The position numbers and the translations under genes were made by a program. This document shows, piece after piece, positions 53,676 through 60,482 of a stretch of 64,000 nucleotides of DNA. The DNA comes from Microbaculum marinum. Its GTDB lineage: Bacteria; Pseudomonadota; Alphaproteobacteria; Rhizobiales; Tepidamorphaceae. The stretch is taken from NCBI RefSeq assembly GCF_042646165.1, contig NZ_JBHRTC010000005.1. The stretch is one strand, 5' to 3'. The notes below the pieces were generated by a model, which searched no databases, was not told the DNA's origin, and saw nothing but the letters and a program-made list of their open reading frames with translations. Each line of letters starts with the position of its first letter. The first letter of the stretch is position 1.

Positions 53676-54323
53676 ATGAATATGGACCGCTTCGGCGAAG
53701 GGCTTTTGAGATTCGTCGACGGTCGCAAGTTTGGAACGATCCTCGCCGATCCACCGTGGCAGTTCCAAAACAAGACCGGCAAGGTGGCGCCAGAACATCG
53801 GCGCTTGTCACGCTACGCGACGATGACGCTGGAGGACATTATGGCCCTTCCCGTTGCCGACGTCGCGGCATCGCCGGCGCATCTTTATCTTTGGGTTCCA
53901 AATGCCTTGTTGCCCGAGGGAATTGCCGTGATGCAGGCTTGGGGTTTCACCTACAAATCCAACTTAGTCTGGCACAAGGTGCGCAAAGATGGCGGATCGG
54001 ACGGTCGCGGGGTTGGGTTTTATTTTCGGAACGTGACTGAGTTGATCCTGTTCGGCGTTCGGGGAAAGAACGCGCGAACGCTTGAGGCCGGTCGGCGGCA
54101 GGTCAACATGATTGCGTCGCGGAAACGTGAGCACTCCCGCAAACCGGATGAGCAGTATGAGATAATAGAATCTTGCAGCCCCGGCCCGCGCTTAGAAATG
54201 TTCTCGCGGGGGGTTCGAAGGGGTTGGGAGGTTTGGGGGAACCAAGCTGACGACGCTTATCAGCCGACGTGGAGCACATACGCTTACAACTCAGCCTCAA
54301 CCCGCCGAATCGCCGCCGAGTAG
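53676..54323 (+). CDS. MT-A70 family DNA N6-adenine methyltransferase
   Basis: A 215-residue methyltransferase. The catalytic DPPW is at residues 25-28 ('TILADPPWQFQNK'), with 'YLWVPNALLPEGIAVMQAWGF' (key words WVPNALL), 'HSRKPDEQYEIIE' and 'RLEMFSRGVRRGWEVWGNQ' as family marks. The ATG at 53676 follows GAGGGG. It converges with an endonuclease gene with a 27-bp overlap; the pair makes a plausible type II restriction-modification system. MT-A70 proteins also occur alone in phages as protective methylases, so the pairing needs proof. Confidence 0.88.
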   Translation: MNMDRFGEGLLRFVDGRKFGTILADPPWQFQNKTGKVAPEHRRLSRYATMTLEDIMALPVADVAASPAHLYLWVPNALLPEGIAVMQAWGFTYKSNLVWHKVRKDGGSDGRGVGFYFRNVTELILFGVRGKNARTLEAGRRQVNMIASRKREHSRKPDEQYEIIESCSPGPRLEMFSRGVRRGWEVWGNQADDAYQPTWSTYAYNSASTRRIAAE

Positions 54324-55124
54324 AGCAGCATCTTCTGGGTCGAACGGCTCAACCGGCTCACCTTCCGCGTCAACGTCGGTTTCACCGAACGTGACAATCG
54401 ATGCGGGCAGGCCGATAAGCAACAGCGGGCAGGGATTGCCCACCCCCCGGTGCACCCGATCCTCTAGCTTTCTCCAGTGGGTCGTTGCCGCACCATATTT
54501 GTCCGCGACGAATACGCCGGACCAAGCCTCGGGGAAGGGTAGGGGATCGCGGTCGCGCGTCAAAAGCCGCGTAACGGTATCGCTCTGGCGCTTCGTCGGC
54601 CGTAATTCAAGCGCCGCGAGATCGTCTAGGGCCTGCAACCCCCTGTCTTGGGCAAAACGCAGCACGAAGTCGCGCATGCTATCCTGAAGGGATGTGCCGC
54701 GCGTGATAATGACCCCAACAGAAATTGCCCCTTCTGAGTGCAATCTTTTAAAGTTCTCAAGATCACGATCAAAAAATGGGTCTTTGTTGTTCCATTCAAT
54801 TTCAAGCGCGATGACGCCCCGATTATCGAATGTCCTGACATGATCAATCTCATGCGAGATTGACTCACGCGTTACATCATTGATCTTCTTTTCAATTCGA
54901 AACGTGCCTTTGGGCCAACCAGCCGAAGCAAGTGCCCGCCGAAGGCGTTGCGTCCCCTTGGTCTCGCCCCCGCCGGAACCGATTACCTCTTCGATGGGCA
55001 ATTTGACGTCGGCGAGCACGGTCTCTAGCTCTTTCACCGCCTCCGGAAAGTCCTCTGACAAGATCGCTTTCGCGTGCGAAAGAAATTCCACTTGGAATCC
55101 GTTCTCTTTCAGCGTCTCGAACAC
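54297..55124 (-). CDS. BglII/BstYI-type restriction endonuclease
   Basis: A 275-residue protein with the pattern of the BglII/BstYI family of PD-(D/E)xK endonucleases: near residues 95-125, 'ISHEIDHVRTFDNRGVIALE' then IEWNNKDPFFDRDLENF, which supplies the Asp and Glu-x-Glu metal ligands, and the helical N-terminus (1-80). BglII and BstYI cut at GATC-centred sites, so the recognition here may be similar, but specificity cannot be read. Its GC content is lower than the host's. It is convergent with and overlaps the methyltransferase gene by 27 bp; an inverted repeat lies 13 bp upstream of its start. Confidence 0.82.
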   Translation of the reverse strand: MFETLKENGFQVEFLSHAKAILSEDFPEAVKELETVLADVKLPIEEVIGSGGGETKGTQRLRRALASAGWPKGTFRIEKKINDVTRESISHEIDHVRTFDNRGVIALEIEWNNKDPFFDRDLENFKRLHSEGAISVGVIITRGTSLQDSMRDFVLRFAQDRGLQALDDLAALELRPTKRQSDTVTRLLTRDRDPLPFPEAWSGVFVADKYGAATTHWRKLEDRVHRGVGNPCPLLLIGLPASIVTFGETDVDAEGEPVEPFDPEDAALLGGDSAG

Positions 55125-55136
55125 TGACCACGCCCC

Positions 55137-55155
55137 CTATCTACTCGATAGATAG
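55137..55155. promoter_or_regulatory. Inverted repeat upstream of the endonuclease gene
   Basis: CTATCTA - 5 bp - TAGATAG, perfect 7-bp arms, 13 bp before the endonuclease ATG. It may be an operator that delays endonuclease expression, as control boxes do in other restriction-modification systems. Confidence 0.5.
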
Positions 55156-55565
55156 CTGAGTCGTGGTATAGGCGGCGAGGGCAAAGACCGGCCCTAGTCG
55201 AATAAGCCCCACATGGACTCACTGACGGCCGCTATGCCATCTCCGGTAGCCACAGCGGGCACCCCCTCAAATGCCCGCCTGTGACTCTCTCTGTGCGTCT
55301 ATCCACGTCCCCAATCGCAATAGCGATTGAGATGCGCGACAAGCTCGGCGCCCTACGCCCCCGGCCGGTCGACTAGAACCCCTCCCGGAGCAGCCTTCTC
55401 AAATGGCTCCGGCCGCGCGGTTCGCGCCGGCGGATTGATCCAGCCGGGGGGGCATCCGGCCGGAATGCGAAGTGGCCTCCCCCGTAGGCGGCCCGGCGGC
55501 CCGGCGCGGCATGTTCTTTCTGTCATATTGGTTCGCCGGCTTATAGATGGCGAAGCGCTCCGTGC

Positions 55566-55793
55566 AACTTACAACTTACAACCGGGTCTTAAGAACGCCA
55601 CCATGCAGGGGCAAAATGTAGATTTTCAGAATCGGTTGTAACTGTTGTAAGTTCTGCATAAGCATATGTTTTAGTTAGCTTTTTCGTGGATACCGTTTAC
55701 AATCCGCCGATTGTAGATACGATTGTAAATCGGTCCTCGGCGACAAAACCGGGGGACTTGTGGATTTGTAAGTCCCCCGGCCGGTTGTAAGTC
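55566..55793. repeat. Iteron-like cluster of TTGTAAGT motifs, probable replication origin
   Basis: About nine copies of TTGTAA(G/A)T or its reverse complement ACTTACAA, with one-base variants, at about 55567, 55574, 55636, 55645, 55695, 55710, 55722, 55766 and 55785, within a locally AT-rich stretch. The cluster runs up to the stop codon of the DUF3987 replication gene. The rest of the 55125-55565 gap (including a 104-codon frame at 55327) shows no supported gene. Confidence 0.68.
55751..55778 (-). terminator. Hairpin at the 3' end of the DUF3987 gene
   Basis: GGGGGACTT and AAGTCCCCC form a perfect 9-bp stem with a 10-base loop, 14 bp after the stop codon in the minus direction, followed by GGTTTTG. 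It may act as a terminator or as part of the origin. Confidence 0.5.
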
Positions 55794-57237
55794 ACTCTAG
55801 CGCGTGCGGTGGTATCCGGCTCAGGTATCGCGCCCCGAACTTGCCGACATCGCCGGCCACTTCAATATGGCCGGTCGCCGCCAAGTCTCGCAGGATTGCG
55901 TCGCGCGCTCGTGGCTCAATCGACCGCGTGAAATCGGCTAGACGGCTGGCGCCGATGCCTTTTCCGCCCGCCTTTCGAATGTGCTTGAGGATACGCTTGA
56001 CGGAGGCTTCGTGTGGGCTGTCCGCCATGTTCTCCGCAATCGCCTTGACGTAGCCCTCGATCAGCGTGCCGACCAGATCGGTCGCCCAGATGGCGTGGCG
56101 CCGCTCGATGCTCGGGGCAGGGTTGCCGGGACGTTCGACAACGGCCAGAAGCAATGCCAGTTTGATCGCGTGCTCGCGTGCCTTGCCGTAAATCTCCTGT
56201 AGCTGAGCGGCCGCCTTCTCCTGATTGTCGAAGCACTCCCGCCGGAAGTCGAGAAAGAGCCGTTTGGCCGCGTCCGACCACGGCACGACCTGCGCGTCAA
56301 TCTGCGCCGTATTGGGCACGGCGCCCAGCATGTTGTTGCGCTCGTCAGCACGCTTCCCGACGTACAGCCGTTGCATTCCGTCAATCAGGTGTTGCGGTAT
56401 GTCGCGCGAGGGGTCCGGCGGCTCGTCCAGCAGGATCGGCTTCCGGTCCGACAAGTCGAACACGATAAACCGGGCCAGAAGCCCGTCCGCCACCGCGCCG
56501 GTGTTCGTTACGCCCCAGAAGGCGGCTGGCGTCGTTGTGCCGTAGAGGCACAAGTTTGGATTACGGACCACGACCGCCGCTTCTCCCGCCCGCTCGGTTC
56601 CGTCCATGCTGGTCTCAGCATCCGAGAACAGCGACATGAGTGTCGTGCGGATGCGCTGGTTATTGATGCCGGCTCGATCATCGCTGATCTGCCGATAGAG
56701 ACCGTGGAACTCGTCGATCATGCAAATCTGTGTCGGCTTTTCGACGAGCCCGCGCGCCAAGCCCTGCGCGCTTTCGAAGCCGTCCGCGCCCTGCACCGCG
56801 CGCCGGAGGCCGGAAGCGTCCAGAAGCCGCTTGAGTTGCTTCCGCGCGTGCCCCTTGCCGAAAGAGGAGGGCGCCAAGCCGAGGGTGAAGAAGTTCGTCC
56901 GCAGGCCGGTCGGGCTCTGGTACTGCCGGCCGATCACCGCGCCGAGCACCGGGATCGACGCGGCCAGCGCAAGCTCGCGCGACGGCTGGTCGCTCGTGCG
57001 GGCAATCCAGTCGATCAGTGCCTCCATGAACCCGCCGGGGCAGGTTGGATCGTCACCCGGCCCATAGATTGGATATGGTTGGTCGCCTTCGGCCGTATCT
57101 GCGGAGATGCCCTGCGGTTCGGCGTCTTGCGCGACACTGGAACTTTCGACGGTAGGCACCATGTTCGTATTGGTGTTTCTGTTCTCCTGTTCGCGGGTCG
57201 GCTGTGTGTCAGCCGGCCCGTTTTTTTGTGCTTCCAT
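55792..57237 (-). CDS. DUF3987 replication ATPase (primase-helicase-like)
   Basis: A 481-residue protein of the DUF3987 family, linked to replication of phages and islands. A polar N-terminus (1-60) precedes the ATPase core with a Walker A-like 'LAPSSFGKGHARK' at about 120-133 and Walker B 'ICMIDEFHG' at about 171-179; 'PNLCLYGTTTPAAFW' follows. The C-terminal 70 residues look like a winged helix ('GASRLADFTRSIEPRARDAILRDL'). The ATG at 57237 follows GGGAG; a GTG one codon earlier is possible. It lies beside the iteron cluster and downstream of the integrase terminator, which fits a satellite rep gene. Confidence 0.85.
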   Translation of the reverse strand: MEAQKNGPADTQPTREQENRNTNTNMVPTVESSSVAQDAEPQGISADTAEGDQPYPIYGPGDDPTCPGGFMEALIDWIARTSDQPSRELALAASIPVLGAVIGRQYQSPTGLRTNFFTLGLAPSSFGKGHARKQLKRLLDASGLRRAVQGADGFESAQGLARGLVEKPTQICMIDEFHGLYRQISDDRAGINNQRIRTTLMSLFSDAETSMDGTERAGEAAVVVRNPNLCLYGTTTPAAFWGVTNTGAVADGLLARFIVFDLSDRKPILLDEPPDPSRDIPQHLIDGMQRLYVGKRADERNNMLGAVPNTAQIDAQVVPWSDAAKRLFLDFRRECFDNQEKAAAQLQEIYGKAREHAIKLALLLAVVERPGNPAPSIERRHAIWATDLVGTLIEGYVKAIAENMADSPHEASVKRILKHIRKAGGKGIGASRLADFTRSIEPRARDAILRDLAATGHIEVAGDVGKFGARYLSRIPPHALE

Positions 57238-57254
57238 CACTGGAAAACTCCCAT

Positions 57255-57289
57255 AAAAAAAGCCCCGGCCCGGTTCGGGTCGAGGCTTT
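57255..57289 (-). terminator. Rho-independent terminator after the integrase gene
   Basis: On the minus strand a hairpin CAAAGCC..GGGCCGGGGCTTT with paired AAAGCC/GGCTTT and CCCG/CGGG segments is followed by seven T. It lies about 147 bp after the integrase stop and just upstream of the DUF3987 ribosome-binding site. Confidence 0.8.
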
Positions 57290-57435
57290 GTTGAGTGATG
57301 GCCCGCGCCCCTGATGCGGGTCGCATGGCCGGTGAGTGGTGTTTCATTTCTGGCTAGTTGCCGGTGCCTTCTCTGACTGCACGGGGTGTCGCTCCCCGCT
57401 GGAGTTAGGAAATGCGCATTATTGCGCGCGGCGAC

Positions 57436-58683
57436 TTACCGCCTCGGGGCTATCAGGATCGCGTCCAGCGGAGTGGCGCCTTCCATGAGAAGGTCCGCCC
57501 AAGCCTGCGCAAGCTCGCGCCGCCGCGCCATATGCGCCGCGCGATTGTAGGCGGCTTCAACTTTGTCCTTTGGCGAATGCGCCAACATGGCTTCGATCAC
57601 GCGGTGATCTGCTGGGTAGCGCTCATTCATCACGCTTGAGAAGGTCGCGCGCCAGCCGTGCGGGACATGCTTGCTGTGATAGCCGGCCCGGTTGAGAAGG
57701 TAGCCCATAGCGTTCTCCGACATGGGCTTGTGCGAAAAGCGCGCATTCGGAAACGCGTAAGGCGACCGCCCGGACAGCGACCGCAGCGCGTCGATGGCCT
57801 CCACTGCCTGCCGGGGGAGGGGAACAAAATGATCGCGGGCCGCGTCGTCTTTGTTGGCAAGCCGCATCTTCATACGCGCCGCAGGGACGCGCCAGACGGG
57901 TTTCTCGGTGTCGAGGTCCGTCCATTCGGTCCACGGCGTCGTCGCTAGCGTGCCGGGCCGCACGGCCGTCAGGGCAAGCAGCCGGATCGCAAGCTTTGTG
58001 ACGGGGTGTGCGGTCTCCTCGTCGACACGCCGGAGCATTTGCCGGGCTTCGTCCAGATCGGTGATGGCCGGTTGCCGGCCCTTACGCAGCGGTGCCAGCG
58101 CTCCCTTGACGGTGGCTGCCGGGTCATTTTCGGCCCGGCCCGTCGATATGGCATAGACGAACACCGCCGAAATTCGCTGCCGGATGCGCCGGGCCGTTTC
58201 AATAGCGGGCCGGGCTTCAATGGCTCGGATCACGGCCAGTACCGCCGGGGCATCTATATCGCGCAACGGGATTGCGCCTAGGTGCGGGAACACGTCGCGC
58301 TCCAGTGAGCCGATCACGTCCGCTGCGTGGGTCTCCGTCCAGCCGGGGCAGTTGAGGGTGTGCCACTCGCGGGCCATCGCCTCGAAGGTATTTGCCGCCG
58401 CCGTTTGTCCGGCAAGCTTGCGGAGCTTTTTGACGTCGCCGGGGTCGCGTCCGTCGCGAATTTCGCCCCGCGCCCGGTCGCGCGCCTCACGGGCGTCAGC
58501 AAGCGATACCTCGGGGTAGGGGCCAATGGAGAGGGTCCGCTCGCGAGCACCAACGCGATAGCGGAACAGCCAGAGCTTTGAGCCGTTCGGCTTGACGTGA
58601 AGGGTTAGCCCAGCCCCGTCCGCGAGTTTGAAGGCCCTGTCGGTCGGCTTGGCGTTCCTAATCTTGGCGTCCGTGAGCTTCAT
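57436..58683 (-). CDS. int: Tyrosine integrase, P4-type (DUF4102 N-terminus)
   Basis: A 415-residue site-specific recombinase. The N-terminal DUF4102 domain is 'LTDAKIRNAKPTDRAFKLAD' to 'LWLFRYRVGARERTLSIG'; a SAM-like core-binding domain follows; the catalytic residues are Arg in 'AVRPGTL' (about 245), HxxR in 'PHGWRATF' (about 343) and Tyr in 'AAYNRA' (about 379). The ATG at 58683 gives the family N-terminus; the longer frame runs into the arm-site region. It lies 200 bp from the tRNA-Ser gene and reads away from it. Three arm-like sites overlap its promoter, so it may repress itself. Confidence 0.95.
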   Translation of the reverse strand: MKLTDAKIRNAKPTDRAFKLADGAGLTLHVKPNGSKLWLFRYRVGARERTLSIGPYPEVSLADAREARDRARGEIRDGRDPGDVKKLRKLAGQTAAANTFEAMAREWHTLNCPGWTETHAADVIGSLERDVFPHLGAIPLRDIDAPAVLAVIRAIEARPAIETARRIRQRISAVFVYAISTGRAENDPAATVKGALAPLRKGRQPAITDLDEARQMLRRVDEETAHPVTKLAIRLLALTAVRPGTLATTPWTEWTDLDTEKPVWRVPAARMKMRLANKDDAARDHFVPLPRQAVEAIDALRSLSGRSPYAFPNARFSHKPMSENAMGYLLNRAGYHSKHVPHGWRATFSSVMNERYPADHRVIEAMLAHSPKDKVEAAYNRAAHMARRRELAQAWADLLMEGATPLDAILIAPRR

Positions 58684-58694
58684 ATTCGCCCCTC

Positions 58695-58739
58695 GATATC
58701 CACAAGGTTCGCGGACGATACCCACAGCGATTACCACAA
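58695..58739 (+). promoter_or_regulatory. Three integrase arm-type sites, right end
   Basis: GATATCCACAA (58695-58705), GATACCCACAG (58717-58727) and GATTACCACAA (58729-58739), all in the same orientation and 22 and 12 bp apart. They match the two left-end sites and cover the region just upstream of the integrase ATG. Confidence 0.6.
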
Positions 58740-58885
58740 TCAAGCGGGGTAGAATCTCGGTTTCAGGTTGTCCGGGGTTGTCCGCCGGCATCCCGAAATC
58801 GGAATTTCACTAGTGTTTTCAATGACTATGGGTAGACAGGGAGGGGCAATCTGGGACAAACTGGAATCGCAAGGGAGGAGGTAAC

Positions 58886-58899
58886 TGGCGGATGGGGTG
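58886..58899. repeat. attR: 14-bp direct repeat inside the tRNA-Ser 3' end
   Basis: TGGCGGATGGGGTG, identical to 48449-48462. It rebuilds the 3' end of the tRNA gene, so integration leaves the tRNA intact. Confidence 0.88.
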
Positions 58900-58975
58900 G
58901 GATTCGAACCCACGAGACGGTTGCCCGCCTGCCGGTTTTCAAGACCGGTGCCTTCAACCACTCGGCCACCCATCC
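58886..58975 (-). tRNA. tRNA-Ser (anticodon UGA)
   Basis: On the minus strand: acceptor GGATGGG pairs with CCCATCC; D arm 'GCCGAGTGGTTGAAGGC'; anticodon arm CCGGTCTTGAAAACCGG with anticodon TGA; a long variable arm typical of class II tRNAs; T arm GTGGG-TTCGAAT-CCCAC; discriminator G and encoded CCA (58888-58886). It is the integration site of the element to its left. Confidence 0.96.
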
Positions 58976-59422
58976 GACTCAAGCGCACATTCGCCGATGC
59001 CGCGCTCGGCATCAACCGGTCTTGGCTTGGGCGGAGATCCGGCAGGCAGGAATCCTTCGAATGGCGATGATCTAACTGCATGAAACAGCGTTTTGATGTG
59101 TTTTCTTCGGGATCGTGGGAGTGCCAAGGTGTCGTGTGGATTGAACGTCCCCATTTTCGTCACAATTCGGCCCCAGGAGCCGGCCACGTTGCGACTGCGC
59201 GGGACGCGTCTTAAGCGGCAGGTAACCACGCCCGGGAAGCTGGAGGCGTGCTTAACGCACGTGTAACCTGTGCAAGGCGAACGTCGCCGGTGATGGGAAT
59301 AGGTTCGACTGGCCTCCGCTACGCGATCGGGAGAAACCCGACACAGGAGACGTCGACATAGGCGACCGACGGGGTGCGAAGTGATCGGACGGGGAAGCCG
59401 AGCCAATATCATCGGCGGGACC
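58976..59422. other. Non-coding stretch between tRNA-Ser and rlpA
   Basis: No convincing gene on either strand. It must carry the tRNA promoter (minus) and the rlpA promoter (plus). A small hairpin GATGCCG-CGCT-CGGCATC lies at 58996-59013. Nothing else stands out. Confidence 0.5.
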
Positions 59423-60376
59423 ATGCAGGACGTCAGGCCCGTGCGGGAGCATTCGGCCGTGATCCGGCTCCTGATTGCCGGGACCCTTGCGGCGGCGGTC
59501 GCGCTGCCGGTCGCCGGATGCAAGACGAGCAGCTCCAACAAGTACGGGGTCACGGCCAGCCCGCGCGTCATTCCGTTCGGCCAGCCGATTCCCAGCGGGG
59601 GCGGCTATTACAAGGTCGGCAACCCCTACAAGGTGGCCGGTCGCTGGTTCCATCCGAAAGAAGACCCGGGATACGACGAAGTCGGCCTGGCCTCCTGGTA
59701 CGGCTCGGATTTCCACGGCCGCCGCACCGCGAATGGCGAGATCTTCGATATGGGCGCATTGACGGCGGCCCATCCGACGCTTCCGCTGCCGACCTATGCC
59801 CGGGTGACCAATCTGGAGAACGGCCGCTCCGTCGTCGTAAGGGTCAACGACCGTGGTCCGTTCGCCTCCGACCGGGTGATAGACCTGTCGAGGCGCACTG
59901 CCGACATTCTCGACTTCAGGTCGAACGGCACGGCCGAGGTGCGCGTCCAATACGTCGGCATGGCACCGCTCGAAGGCAATGACGGCCAGTGGCTGACCAC
60001 CACGGTGCGCAATGACGGCGTGCCGGTCGGCCCGGTCATGATGGCGGGCCTCACGCCGCCTCCGCCGCCGCCGCAGGAACAGCAGCACGCCGTGGCGTCC
60101 GCCGCCCGTCAGCCCGCTGCCTCGGCCAGCCCGGTGTCGATGGGATTCCAGCAGGCATCGTTCCAGGATACGGCCGGTCAACCGGCGCCCGGCTCCCTTG
60201 CCGGTCCGGTGACTGGACCGGCCCCTGAGACGGCCGGGACCGGCGGCAAGGTCACCTATCAGTGGGTTTCCGGTTTCGTCGACGCACACGGAGCCGATGC
60301 CGCCGTAGCTGCCGCGTTCCGTCTCTTCGACCATCCTTCCGGCGTGATGGCCGCAAGCGTCGGTCCTCCGCGCTAA
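59423..60376 (+). CDS. rlpA: Septal ring lytic transglycosylase RlpA family lipoprotein
   Basis: A 317-residue lipoprotein: signal peptide with lipobox 'LPVAGC' (about residues 28-33), then a double-psi beta-barrel domain with 'GLASWYGSDFHGRRTANGE', 'AAHPTLPLPTYARVTNL' and 'VRVNDRGPF', containing the conserved Glu, His and Asp. RlpA cleaves denuded glycan strands at the division site. A Pro/Ala/Gln-rich linker follows, but the C-terminal part does not show a clear SPOR domain. ATG 59423 is preferred because it gives a compact signal peptide. It heads the conserved run with a carboxypeptidase homologue, tmk, holB and metG. Confidence 0.93.
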   Translation: MQDVRPVREHSAVIRLLIAGTLAAAVALPVAGCKTSSSNKYGVTASPRVIPFGQPIPSGGGYYKVGNPYKVAGRWFHPKEDPGYDEVGLASWYGSDFHGRRTANGEIFDMGALTAAHPTLPLPTYARVTNLENGRSVVVRVNDRGPFASDRVIDLSRRTADILDFRSNGTAEVRVQYVGMAPLEGNDGQWLTTTVRNDGVPVGPVMMAGLTPPPPPPQEQQHAVASAARQPAASASPVSMGFQQASFQDTAGQPAPGSLAGPVTGPAPETAGTGGKVTYQWVSGFVDAHGADAAVAAAFRLFDHPSGVMAASVGPPR

Positions 60377-60482
60377 CCGCGCCATAGTGGCCGGTCCGGC
60401 GAACGGCCGGAATCTGGCCGCTTTACCAGCTAATCATGGCTTGTTATCACCACGGGGCAGGCTGGCCCCAAGTGATCACGAT

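Larger units (their letters stand above)
48449..58899. mobile_element. 10.4-kb integrated element at tRNA-Ser(UGA), satellite-like or reduced prophage
   Basis: The element lies between 14-bp direct repeats (TGGCGGATGGGGTG) at 48449-48462 and 58886-58899; the right copy is the 3' end of the tRNA-Ser gene including CCA. The integrase gene lies next to the tRNA, as is usual. Contents from right to left: integrase, DUF3987 replication ATPase with iterons, endonuclease and methyltransferase, a small gene, two unknown genes, ClpP-like protease, HK97 capsid protein, AlpA regulator and two small genes. No portal, terminase, head-tail, tail or lysis gene is visible. The lower GC of the restriction-modification part also marks it as foreign. 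Confidence 0.9.

Noticed and set aside
55327..55641. 104-codon plus-strand frame in the gap next to the DUF3987 gene
   Set aside because: Arg/Pro/Gly-rich composition, no ribosome-binding site, and its end runs into the iteron cluster; treated as non-coding.
56371..57294. 307-codon plus-strand frame opposite the DUF3987 gene
   Set aside because: Antisense shadow of a protein with Walker motifs; it also runs through the integrase terminator.
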